DNA of 64,000 nt from the NCBI GenBank assembly GCA_965243805.1, contig OZ251577.1, positions 3,807,966 through 3,871,965 of the forward strand. Reading direction: 5' to 3'. A program made the position numbers and the translations under genes. The stretch comes from CATQHQ01 sp965243805 (GTDB lineage Bacteria; Gemmatimonadota; Gemmatimonadetes; Longimicrobiales; Gaopeijiaceae). Positions 8,667 to 16,742 of this stretch are shown one piece after another. The stretch's first letter is position 1; each line of letters starts with the position of its first letter. The notes under the pieces are model-generated. The model saw only the letters and a program-made list of their open reading frames with translations, was not told where the DNA came from and did no database searches.

Positions 8667-10602
8667 TGCCGTAGTCTTCCCCGTGGTTGCTGGAGCCGCC
8701 CCACATCGTGCCCGTGACGGGGTCGAAGTAGATGGCGTTGATCGGCCCCGAAGTCCGGGCCGCGGTCGTCACGTCGTATCCCATCTCCCGCAGCTGTGCC
8801 CGCACCCAGGGCGACGCTTCCTGGTTGAGCAGGATGCGCCCCGGCCGCGACTCGTGGTCCCCGAACGAGCTTCGCATCTGGTAGCTGTTGAAGTTGGGCG
8901 CCTCGGCGGCCTCCTGCACGTTCATCCCGAACTCCACCATGTTGAGGAAGAACTGGAGCAGGTTCTGGTCCTGGCCGTCGCCCCCCTGGACGGCGAAGGA
9001 AAGGAAGGGCTTGCCGTCCTTCAGCGCCATCGAGGGGGTGAGGGTCGCCCGGGGGCGCTTCCCCGGCGCCAGCACGTTGTACGGCCCGGCGCGCTCGTCC
9101 AGGACGAAGCTCTGCATGCGCTGGCTCATCCCGACTCCGGTGCGGCCGGCGATCACGGCGGGAATCCAGCCACCGGAGGGCGTCACCGACACCACCCAAC
9201 CTTCGGCGTCGGCGGCTTGGATCGAGGTCGTTCCGGCGTAGAAGGCGTCGTCCAGCTCCTCGTGGGAGGCGGCCGTCCCACCGCCGTCGGCCTCCGTCAG
9301 CCCCATCGCTTCCGGCGTCACCGCAGCGGGCGCGTGCCATCCCTCAATAAGGTGAAGGAAGGGGTTGGCGCCGCCCTGGTACGGATAGGGGTCGCCGGGG
9401 AGGACGGTCGGGTTGTTGCGCTCCCAGTCGATCTCCGCCGCCCGCTCCCTGGCGTACTCCTTGGAGAGCAGCCCCTCCACGGGCTCCGCCGGCGGGAAGT
9501 AGGGGTCGCCGTAGTAGAAGTCTCGGTCGGCGAACGCCAGGTTCATCGCCTGATAGAGCGCGTGGACGTAGCGAACCGAGTTGTGGCCCATGGGAGCTAA
9601 CTCCAAGTCCTCCAATATGTTGAGGGCTTGCAGCAGAACCGGTCCTTGAACCCAGGTGGTGAGCTTGTAGACCTGGATGCCCTTGTAGGAGGTGCGGACC
9701 GGCTCCTCCAGGTGCACCTGCCACTGCGCCAAGTCCTCCATGGTGTGGAGCCCGCCCTGCTCCTGCGACCCGCGCACGAACTCTTGGGCCACGTCTCCAC
9801 GGTAGAAGCGGTCGTAGGCCGCCATGATCGCCTCTCGTCGCGTGGCACCTCGGGCCAGCGCCTCCGCCTCCGCCTCCACCAGCTTCTCCAGCGTTTCGGC
9901 CAAGTCGGACTGGACGAAGAGCTCGCCGGCGGCGGGTGCGCTCCTCTCCTCTCCGTAATGGGGCAGGAAGACGGCCTTGGAGTACGGCCACTCGGCGATC
10001 CGATCCTTCTCGCGCTCCATGGCGTTGGCGGCCTGCGCCTCGATCGGATAGCCCTTGGCCATGTCAATGGCGGGCTCCAGCACGTCGGCCAGGCTCAGGC
10101 GGCCCCACTCGGCCAGCATTACGATCAGCCCGCCGGGGGTCCCGGGGGTGACGGCGGCAAGGGGACCGTAGGCCGGGGGCACCTCCATCCCCTGCTCTGC
10201 GAAGAACTCGGGGGTGGCTCCGGTGGGTGCGACGCCAAGGGCGTTGACGCCGATCACCTTCCCCGTCTCCGGGTTGTAGACCAGGGCTTGGGTCTCGCCG
10301 CCCCAGCCCAGCACGTCCCACATGGTGGCGGTGGCACCCAGCATCGCCGCGGCGGCGTCCACCGCGTTGCCGCCCTTGAGGAAGGCCATGGCGCCGGCGG
10401 TGGCCCCCAGGGGCTTCCCGGTGATGGCGATCCAGTCCTTGCCGTGGAGCACAGGCTTCTGGGTTCGCTGGGCCTCCGCTGCGAACGGATGGAGGAGCAC
10501 GGCGCAGACGGCCAGAACGCGGAGCGCGGCGCGTCGAGTCGCCACGACTGCGGTCCACGGCGAGCGGGAGCGGGTGGCGTAGGGCAAGGGTGGGATCGAC
10601 AT
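8656..10602 (-). CDS. Gamma-glutamyltransferase family protein (first of two)
   Basis: Secreted N-terminal nucleophile hydrolase that removes or transfers gamma-glutamyl groups from glutathione and related peptides. The ATG at 10602 is chosen because it follows an AGGAAGG ribosome site and begins a signal peptide (LRVLAVCAVLLHPFAAEA). The large-subunit motif AFLKGGNAVDAAAAMLG is present. The catalytic threonine, which becomes the small-subunit N-terminus after self-cleavage, is in GTTSIQAADAEGW. It heads a six-gene minus-strand run ending at 2238. A TAACTTGC box about 33 bp upstream may be its promoter. Family members also include cephalosporin acylases, so the substrate is not certain. Confidence 0.87.
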   Translation of the reverse strand: MSIPPLPYATRSRSPWTAVVATRRAALRVLAVCAVLLHPFAAEAQRTQKPVLHGKDWIAITGKPLGATAGAMAFLKGGNAVDAAAAMLGATATMWDVLGWGGETQALVYNPETGKVIGVNALGVAPTGATPEFFAEQGMEVPPAYGPLAAVTPGTPGGLIVMLAEWGRLSLADVLEPAIDMAKGYPIEAQAANAMEREKDRIAEWPYSKAVFLPHYGEERSAPAAGELFVQSDLAETLEKLVEAEAEALARGATRREAIMAAYDRFYRGDVAQEFVRGSQEQGGLHTMEDLAQWQVHLEEPVRTSYKGIQVYKLTTWVQGPVLLQALNILEDLELAPMGHNSVRYVHALYQAMNLAFADRDFYYGDPYFPPAEPVEGLLSKEYARERAAEIDWERNNPTVLPGDPYPYQGGANPFLHLIEGWHAPAAVTPEAMGLTEADGGGTAASHEELDDAFYAGTTSIQAADAEGWVVSVTPSGGWIPAVIAGRTGVGMSQRMQSFVLDERAGPYNVLAPGKRPRATLTPSMALKDGKPFLSFAVQGGDGQDQNLLQFFLNMVEFGMNVQEAAEAPNFNSYQMRSSFGDHESRPGRILLNQEASPWVRAQLREMGYDVTTAARTSGPINAIYFDPVTGTMWGGSSNHGEDYGIAW

Positions 10603-10634
10603 GGAGGCTTCCTTCCTCGTCGGAGCGGGATTCG

Positions 10635-10642
10635 GCAAGTTA
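10635..10642 (-). promoter_or_regulatory. Possible -7 box of the gamma-glutamyltransferase operon
   Basis: TAACTTGC on the minus strand, about 33 bp before the ATG, resembles the TAnnTTTG box of FCB-group promoters. No clear upstream -33 element was seen. Confidence 0.35.
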
Positions 10643-10660
10643 CTGGGATACTGATCGGAG

Positions 10661-10702
10661 CCGCGTCGCGTACACAAGTCCCCGCGTCGCCTACACAAGT
10701 CC
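10661..10702. repeat. 21-bp direct tandem duplication in a divergent intergenic region
   Basis: Two adjacent 21-bp units (10661-10681 and 10682-10702) match at 20 of 21 positions. They lie between the divergent gamma-glutamyltransferase and glutaminyl-tRNA synthetase genes. Being non-coding, they show that the duplication process is not restricted to genes. Confidence 0.8.
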
Positions 10703-10739
10703 CCCCGGCATGGGGAGATGAGTCCCACGGGGAGGGGAG

Positions 10740-13124
10740 ATGGACTTCATACGGAGCATGGTGGCCCGCGACTTGGCCACTGGAAAGTACGCCGGCCGCG
10801 TCGCCACCCGCTTCCCGCCGGAGCCCAACGGCTTCCTGCACATCGGCCACGCCAAGTCGATCTGCCTCAACTTCGGGATCGCCGCCGAGCATCCGGACGG
10901 GCGTTGCCACCTTCGGCTGGACGACACCAACCCGGACACGGAGAAGGCCGAGTACGTCGAGGCGATGAAGCGGGACATCCGCTGGCTCGGCTTCGACTGG
11001 GGCGAGCACCTCTACCACGCTTCCGACTACTTCGAGGAGCTGTTCGGCTTCGCCATGCGCTTGGTGAAGAAGGGGCTGGCGTATGTGGACTCGTCCTCGG
11101 AGTCGGAGATCCGGGAGCGGCGAGGCTCGGTGACCCAGCCCGGCACAAACAGCCCCTGGCGGGAACGCCCGGTGGCGGAGAACCGGGAACTCTTCCGCCG
11201 GATGCGAGCCGGCGAGTTCCCCGACGGGCGTCACGTCCTGCGCGCGAAGATCGACATGGCCCATCCAAACATGGTCATGCGCGACCCGATCCTCTATCGA
11301 ATCCGCCACGCCAGCCACTACCGCCACGGCGACGCCTGGCCGATCTACCCCCTCTACGACTTCGCCCACTGCCTCTCCGACTCGCTGGAGCGGATCACCC
11401 ACTCCCTGTGCACCCTGGAGTTCGACAACAACCGGGAGATCTACGACTGGCTGCTGGATCGGGTGGACGCGCCCCAGCCCCGTCCAGAGCAGACCGAGTT
11501 TGCTCCCCTGGCGCTGGAGTACGTGGTCACCAGCAAGCGGAGGCTGCGCCGACTTGTGGAGGAGGGCCGAGTGCGGGGGTGGGACGATCCGAGGATGCCG
11601 ACGCTGGCCGGGCTGCGGCGACGGGGCGTGACGCCGGCGGCGATCCGTGCCCTGTGCGAGATGGTGGGCGTCGCCAAGGCCAACTCGCGGGTGGACCTGG
11701 GGAAGCTGGAGTACGCGGTGCGGGACGACCTGAACCGAAAGGCACCCCGAGCGTTCTGCGTGCTGGAGCCGCTGCGCGTCGTCCTGACCAACTGGCCCGA
11801 GGGACGGGAGGATTTCGTGACCGCGCCCGCCTTCCCCCCCGATGTGGGCAAGCCCGACATGGGCACGCCCGGCGAACGGCGGATGCCGATCGGTCGGGTC
11901 GTGTGCATCGAGCGGGACGACTTCCGGGAGGAGCCTCCCCGGGGCTTCCGTCGGCTCGCGCCCGGCCGGTGGGTGCGCCTCAAGTACGCCGGGCTGATCC
12001 GGTGCGACTCGGTGGTCGAGGACCCGGCGACGGGAGAGCCCTGCGAGCTGCGCTGCACCTTCGAGCCGGAGGTGGTGGACGGTCGCTCCGCCCGCGACCG
12101 GGGCCGGCGCGTGACGGGCACGCTTCACTGGGTTGCGGAGGCGCACGGCGTGCCAGCAGTTGTGCGCCTGTACGACCGGCTCTTCGCCAGGCCCGACCCT
12201 CTTGCCGAGGACGACTTCATGGCCGCGCTGAACCCAGAGTCGGAGCGGACTGTCGCGGGTGCGCTGGTGGAGCCGGGGTTGGCCGGGATGGCATCCGGGA
12301 CGCACCGGCAGTTCGAGCGCCACGGGTACTTCTTCGCCGACCCGATGGACTCCAGGCCCGAGCAGCTAGTCTTCAACCGCACCGTGGCGCTCCGGGACGG
12401 TTGGGCGCAGGGACGGGCGACGGAAGGAAGAGCCGCGGAAGGTCGGGCCACGGAAGGCCAGTCTACGGAACTGGTGGCGTCAGAAACACGCACGGCCACG
12501 AAAGGGCGCCCAGCCACGAAACGCACGGCGCCAAGGAGCCCAGCGGCCCGAGACGGCGACCGGGAATCGGGGGCGGGCGCCCAGCCGGACACTCCACGCG
12601 CCCGGGAGCTGGCGTCCCTTGGAGTGGCCGCCTCCAACGCGGTCCGTCTAGCCCGCGCTCCGGCCCTCGACGCCCTCTTCCGGGGCGCCCTGCCGGGTTG
12701 CCCCGACGCCGCACGCGCACTGGCTTCGTGGCTGGTGAACGAAGTGGCCGGGCTCTCCGCAGGGGAAGCAGCCGGCACGGCGCGTCTCGACCCCACGGCG
12801 CTGTCGGCGCTGGTCCGCCAGGTGGAGGACGGCCAGCTCTCCCGCCGGCAAGGCCGCACCGTGCTGGCGGCGCTGCTGGCCAACGGCGGCGACTTCCAGG
12901 AGGTCCGCGCCGGCCTCGATCTCACCGAGGTGGCCGACGAAGACGTGCTGACGCCGGTCCTCCAGCAGATCGTGCGGGAGCACCCGGAGAAAGCGGCGGC
13001 CTATCGGGACGGGCGGACGAGGCTGCTGGGGTTCTTCGTCGGCCAAGTCATCAAGCGCACCGACGGCAAGGCCGACCCCCGCAAGGCCAGCCAGCTGGCG
13101 CGGGAGATGCTGGCGGCACCGTAA
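10740..13124 (+). CDS. glnS: Glutaminyl-tRNA synthetase with C-terminal YqeY-like domain
   Basis: Class I synthetase that charges tRNA-Gln. The HIGH motif is in NGFLHIGHAKS near residue 35 and the KMSKS-type loop is VVTSKRRL near residue 262. The catalytic and anticodon-binding parts run to about residue 560. A charged, repetitive linker of about 50 residues follows. The last 170 residues resemble the GatB/YqeY helical domain (LASWLVNEVAGL, ending DPRKASQLAREMLAA), an appended tRNA-binding tail known from Deinococcus GlnRS. A strong GGGGAGGGG ribosome site abuts the ATG. It is divergent from the first gamma-glutamyltransferase. The linker contains a 15-bp repeated unit. Confidence 0.95.
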   Translation: MDFIRSMVARDLATGKYAGRVATRFPPEPNGFLHIGHAKSICLNFGIAAEHPDGRCHLRLDDTNPDTEKAEYVEAMKRDIRWLGFDWGEHLYHASDYFEELFGFAMRLVKKGLAYVDSSSESEIRERRGSVTQPGTNSPWRERPVAENRELFRRMRAGEFPDGRHVLRAKIDMAHPNMVMRDPILYRIRHASHYRHGDAWPIYPLYDFAHCLSDSLERITHSLCTLEFDNNREIYDWLLDRVDAPQPRPEQTEFAPLALEYVVTSKRRLRRLVEEGRVRGWDDPRMPTLAGLRRRGVTPAAIRALCEMVGVAKANSRVDLGKLEYAVRDDLNRKAPRAFCVLEPLRVVLTNWPEGREDFVTAPAFPPDVGKPDMGTPGERRMPIGRVVCIERDDFREEPPRGFRRLAPGRWVRLKYAGLIRCDSVVEDPATGEPCELRCTFEPEVVDGRSARDRGRRVTGTLHWVAEAHGVPAVVRLYDRLFARPDPLAEDDFMAALNPESERTVAGALVEPGLAGMASGTHRQFERHGYFFADPMDSRPEQLVFNRTVALRDGWAQGRATEGRAAEGRATEGQSTELVASETRTATKGRPATKRTAPRSPAARDGDRESGAGAQPDTPRARELASLGVAASNAVRLARAPALDALFRGALPGCPDAARALASWLVNEVAGLSAGEAAGTARLDPTALSALVRQVEDGQLSRRQGRTVLAALLANGGDFQEVRAGLDLTEVADEDVLTPVLQQIVREHPEKAAAYRDGRTRLLGFFVGQVIKRTDGKADPRKASQLAREMLAAP
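12414..12473. repeat. 15-bp tandem repeat, about four units, in glnS linker
   Basis: Units at 12414-12428, 12429-12443, 12444-12458 and 12459-12473 encode RATEG-like pentapeptides between the synthetase core and the YqeY-like tail. The last unit is degenerate. Confidence 0.8.
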
Positions 13125-13217
13125 GCAGAGGCCGCACGCCGCACGAGCATCCCGGACCACGCCGCAACGGCAACCGCACCGCACGGGCAGCCCGAAGCCG
13201 CCCGCCCGCCTTCCTCG

Positions 13218-14954
13218 TCAGTACCCTGCGGCCGTCCCGTCCGAGTCTCGGGGGTCGGGCACGCCCACCAGCGCGCCGGTGTCGGCGTCCACGAAGATGC
13301 AGTGGGCAATCCCCTGGGAGCTCCGCCAGTCCACGGCGTGCCCCATCGCCTCCAGCGCGGCCGCGTCCTCCGGCGACATGTAGCCCTCCTCCAGCCGGAG
13401 CACGTTGGGCAGCCACTGATGGTGGAGCCGTCGCGAGGCCACCGCCTGCGCTGGCGTCTGCTCGAAGTCCACCGTGTTCAGCACGATCTGGAGCACCGTG
13501 TTGATGATCGTGCGGCCCCCCGGGCTTCCCACCACGGCGACCAGCTGGCCGTCCCGGGCCAGGATCGTGGGAGTCATCGACGACAGCATGCGCTGCTCGG
13601 GCCGCGCCAAGTTGGGCTCGGTGCCGATCAGGCCCGTCTCGGTGGTGAGGCCGGGTCGTGCGTTGAAGTCGCCCATCTCGTTGTTCAGAAGGAACCCCGC
13701 GCCGGGCACGGTGATCATGGAGCCGTAGCCGGCCTCCAGGGTGTAGGTGACCGACACGGCCATCCCGTCCGAGTCCACCACCGAGTAGTGGGTCGTCTCC
13801 ATGCTCTCGGGCGACATGGCCGCCACCGCCGTCGACACGTCTTCGGGGCTGGACGCCCCCGCCCTGCCCTCTTCGATCGACATGCGCAGCTCGTCGGCGT
13901 ACTCCTTGCTGGTCAGCCGCTCCACGGGCACGTCGGCGAAGTCGGGATCGGCCAAGTACGTGGCCCGGTCGCGGAACGCCCGCCGCATCGCCTCCGCCAG
14001 GTGGTGAGCGTGCTCGGGGCTGTTGTGGCCCATGGAGCGTAGCTCCCATCCCTCCAGCACGTTGAGCATCTCCACCAGCGCCGTGCCTCCAGAGGAGGGG
14101 GGCGGCATGCTGATCACGTCGAAGCCGCGGTAGGCGCCGGTCACGGGCGCGCGCTCCTGCGCTTGGTAGCGAGCCAAGTCCTCTTCGGTGATCCAGCCGC
14201 CCCCGCGCTCCATCTCCTCCGCCAGCAACTGCGCGGTGGTCCCGGCGTAGAAGCCGTCCCTGCCCTGGTCGCGGATCCGCTCCAGTGTGGCGCCCAGGTC
14301 GGCCTGCACCAGCGTGTCGCCCGGCTGATACGGCGAGCCGTCCTTGGAGAACTGGGCGTGGGTGGTCGGGTAGCTCTCGAAGCGCGGCAACATCCGTTCC
14401 AGCGACGCGGCCAGGCGCTCTCTCACCACGAAGCCGTCCCGGGCCAGGCCGACGGCAGGCCCCACCAACTCGCGCCACTCCGCCGAGCCGTAGCTCTCGT
14501 GCGCCGCCGCGAAGCCGGCCACCGTTCCGGGCACTCCAACCGCCAGGTGGCTGTAGTGGTGCATCTGGGACGAGTACTCGCCCTCCTCATCCACGAACAT
14601 CTCGGGGTGGGCCGCCAGCGGCGCCTTCTCCCGGAAGTCGAAGGCCGTCGTTCGGCCGTCGGGGAAGCGGATCACCATGAAGCCGCCGCCGCCGATGTTG
14701 CCGGCCGTCGGATGGGTGACCGCCAGCGCGAAGCCAGTCGCGACGGCAGCGTCCACCGCGTTGCCCCCGTCACGCAGCACCTGGGCACCGATCTCGCTGG
14801 CGTCGGGGTACGCCGACACCACCATCCCGCCCTCGGACCGGACCACATCCTGTGCGGAACGGAGCTCGGGAACGGAGGGAGCGTCCAGGGCGCAGCCGCC
14901 AACCCAAAGGGCGGCGATGGCTGCGATCCCGAGGAGACGAGAAGTGGAGGGCAT
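13218..14954 (-). CDS. ggt: Gamma-glutamyltransferase, lipoprotein form (second of two)
   Basis: Periplasmic or outer-membrane-anchored gamma-glutamyltransferase. The ATG at 14954 is chosen because it opens a lipoprotein signal with lipobox LWVGGC; a longer open frame upstream is low-complexity. Family motifs include GGNAVDAAVATGFAL, GNIGGGGFMV, the catalytic threonine in ETTHYSVVD and the SPGGRTIINTVLQ segment that binds the gamma-glutamyl group. The 578-residue length is normal. This copy matches classical Ggt more closely than the first. It is convergent with glnS and divergent from the POT transporter. Released Cys-Gly dipeptides could be a substrate for that transporter, which is an inference from position. 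Confidence 0.93.
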   Translation of the reverse strand: MPSTSRLLGIAAIAALWVGGCALDAPSVPELRSAQDVVRSEGGMVVSAYPDASEIGAQVLRDGGNAVDAAVATGFALAVTHPTAGNIGGGGFMVIRFPDGRTTAFDFREKAPLAAHPEMFVDEEGEYSSQMHHYSHLAVGVPGTVAGFAAAHESYGSAEWRELVGPAVGLARDGFVVRERLAASLERMLPRFESYPTTHAQFSKDGSPYQPGDTLVQADLGATLERIRDQGRDGFYAGTTAQLLAEEMERGGGWITEEDLARYQAQERAPVTGAYRGFDVISMPPPSSGGTALVEMLNVLEGWELRSMGHNSPEHAHHLAEAMRRAFRDRATYLADPDFADVPVERLTSKEYADELRMSIEEGRAGASSPEDVSTAVAAMSPESMETTHYSVVDSDGMAVSVTYTLEAGYGSMITVPGAGFLLNNEMGDFNARPGLTTETGLIGTEPNLARPEQRMLSSMTPTILARDGQLVAVVGSPGGRTIINTVLQIVLNTVDFEQTPAQAVASRRLHHQWLPNVLRLEEGYMSPEDAAALEAMGHAVDWRSSQGIAHCIFVDADTGALVGVPDPRDSDGTAAGY

Positions 14955-15269
14955 CAAAGTGGAGGGGTTGTCGAAGGAATTCACAGGGTCGGCTCCTAAC
15001 GCAGGGTCAGCTCCCAAAGGCCGCCGCAACTGACCGGCGGCACTACCCGGCGACGGATCGGGCGGCACACGAATGTCAGCAGGGGGCGTGGAGTCAGCAG
15101 GGGCGTGGAGTCCAATGTCATCAGGGGACGTTGAATCCGCAACCCACACAGCTGGCGGTTAGCGGCTTTCGATCTCCTTCCTTATCTTGGCCGTCTTGTC
15201 GCCCTATCTTGGCGCCTTGCCGCCCCGCGGCGGCGTCTCGACCACCCCGACGATCCCCCCTGGAGACCC
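14955..15269. other. Divergent intergenic region with three sets of short tandem repeats
   Basis: The 315 bp between the second gamma-glutamyltransferase and the POT transporter hold no gene. They contain three tandem duplications: 18 bp at 14984-15019 (15 of 18 matching), 18/17 bp at 15075-15109 and about 22 bp at 15181-15223. The last set carries TATCTTGG twice (15183-15190 and 15205-15212), a possible duplicated -7 promoter box for the transporter. Confidence 0.6.
15183..15212 (+). promoter_or_regulatory. Duplicated candidate -7 box upstream of the POT transporter
   Basis: TATCTTGG occurs at 15183-15190 and again at 15205-15212, 58-87 bp before the ATG. Both resemble TAnnTTTG. The duplication arises from an approximately 22-bp tandem repeat, so the gene may have two start sites. 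Confidence 0.35.
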
Positions 15270-16742
15270 ATGGCCGCAACCGCCGCCCGCCACCCGCGCG
15301 GGCTCTACACGCTCTTCTTCACCGAGATGTGGGAGCGCTTCTCCTACTACGGGATGCGCGCCATTCTGGTCCTCTTCATGACCGGCGCCACTATGGCGGA
15401 GAACCCGGGGATGGGCATGGACGTGGGGACCGCGACTGCGATCTACGGGCTCTACACGGGGCTGGTCTACCTGCTGGGGCTGCCGGGAGGATGGGTGGCG
15501 GACCAGCTGTGGGGGCAGAGGAAGGCCGTCTTCGTCGGGGGCTGCATCATCGCGGCCGGGCACTTCAGCATGGCGGTGCCCAGCACCTTCGCCTTCTTCA
15601 TGGGGCTGGCCCTGATCACCATCGGAACCGGCCTCCTCAAGCCCAACGTGAGCTCGGTGGTCGCCGACCTGTACCCGGAAGGCGGAACCCGGCGCGACGC
15701 CGGCTTCTCGATCTTCTACATGGGAATCAACCTGGGCGCCATGGCGGGACCGGCCGTCTGCAGCTTCCTGGGCGAGGGCATGAACTGGCACTGGGGCTTC
15801 TCGGCGGCCGGCGTGGGCATGGTGCTGGGACTGATCCAGTTCCGCATGGGCTACGACGACCTGGGCGACGCCGGCATCCTGCGAAGCGACCGCTCGACCG
15901 AGGAGATCAAGCGCACGAGCCGGCGCTTCTTCGGCGGCTGCGTGGCCGTGGTCGCCGCCCTGGCCGCCTTCGGGCTCGCCGTCTCGCGGGGCGTCCTGAA
16001 CGTCACGCTGACCGACATTGCGGCCGGCTTCGTCTGGCTGATCGGCGGCGTGATCGTCTTCTACTTCTGCTTCGTGATCTTCCTGGGCGGGCACGACCGG
16101 GTGGAGAAGAGGAAGATCGTGACGATCTTCTGGTTCGCGATTCTGGCGGCGGTCTTCTGGTCCGGCTTCGAGCAGGCGGGATCGTCGCTGAACCTCTTCG
16201 CCCGCGACTTTACGGACCGCACCATCGGCAACTGGGAGTATCCGGCGTCGCTGCTGCAATCGGTGAACGCGTTCTTCATCGTGGTCTTCGCGCCGATCTT
16301 CGGTTCGCTCTGGGTGTGGCTCTCCAACCGCAACGCGAATCCGTCCACGCCCGTCAAGTTCGCCCTGGGCCTGCTCTGGCTGGCCGCCGGCTTCCTGGTC
16401 GTGGCCTGGGGCGCCGCCAACGCCACGCCCGACAGCCCGGCCTCGGCCTCTTGGCTCGTGGTCATGTACTTCTTCCACACCGTCGGCGAACTGACCCTCT
16501 CGCCGATCGGCCTCTCGGCGGTGACGAAGCTGGCGCCGGCCCGTCGCCTCAGCCAGATGATGGGGCTGTGGTTCGTAGCCACCTCTTTGGGCAATGTGGT
16601 CGCGGGACTGGTGGCCGGACGGCTGGAGTCGTTGGCACCGGCCCCCCTGTTCAGCACGGTCGCCATGATCATCGGCGCCGCCGGGATCGTAGCACTGCTG
16701 GCGAGCCCGCTCTTCAAGCGCCTAATGGGCGATGTGAAGTAG
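15270..16742 (+). CDS. POT/PTR2-family proton-dependent oligopeptide transporter
   Basis: Inner-membrane proton symporter for di- and tripeptides. The first helix carries the ExxERFxYYG signature (TEMWERFSYYG, residues about 18-28) that couples proton and peptide movement. The PTR2 signature region follows in GTGLLKPNVSSVVADLYPEG. At 490 residues it has the expected 14 helices. Its promoter region is shared with the divergent gamma-glutamyltransferase, suggesting peptide or glutathione scavenging. The 3' end overlaps the convergent RND pump gene by 29 bp, so the two transcripts are antisense at their ends. Confidence 0.92.
   Translation: MAATAARHPRGLYTLFFTEMWERFSYYGMRAILVLFMTGATMAENPGMGMDVGTATAIYGLYTGLVYLLGLPGGWVADQLWGQRKAVFVGGCIIAAGHFSMAVPSTFAFFMGLALITIGTGLLKPNVSSVVADLYPEGGTRRDAGFSIFYMGINLGAMAGPAVCSFLGEGMNWHWGFSAAGVGMVLGLIQFRMGYDDLGDAGILRSDRSTEEIKRTSRRFFGGCVAVVAALAAFGLAVSRGVLNVTLTDIAAGFVWLIGGVIVFYFCFVIFLGGHDRVEKRKIVTIFWFAILAAVFWSGFEQAGSSLNLFARDFTDRTIGNWEYPASLLQSVNAFFIVVFAPIFGSLWVWLSNRNANPSTPVKFALGLLWLAAGFLVVAWGAANATPDSPASASWLVVMYFFHTVGELTLSPIGLSAVTKLAPARRLSQMMGLWFVATSLGNVVAGLVAGRLESLAPAPLFSTVAMIIGAAGIVALLASPLFKRLMGDVK

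Noticed and set aside
10254..12323. Minus-strand open frame of about 689 codons across the divergent gene starts
   Set aside because: It runs antisense through glnS and the start of the gamma-glutamyltransferase and shows no family motif.
10718..13504. Long open frame of about 928 codons overlapping glnS in another frame
   Set aside because: The composition is proline/arginine-rich with no recognisable domain, and glnS in the alternative frame has all its synthetase motifs.
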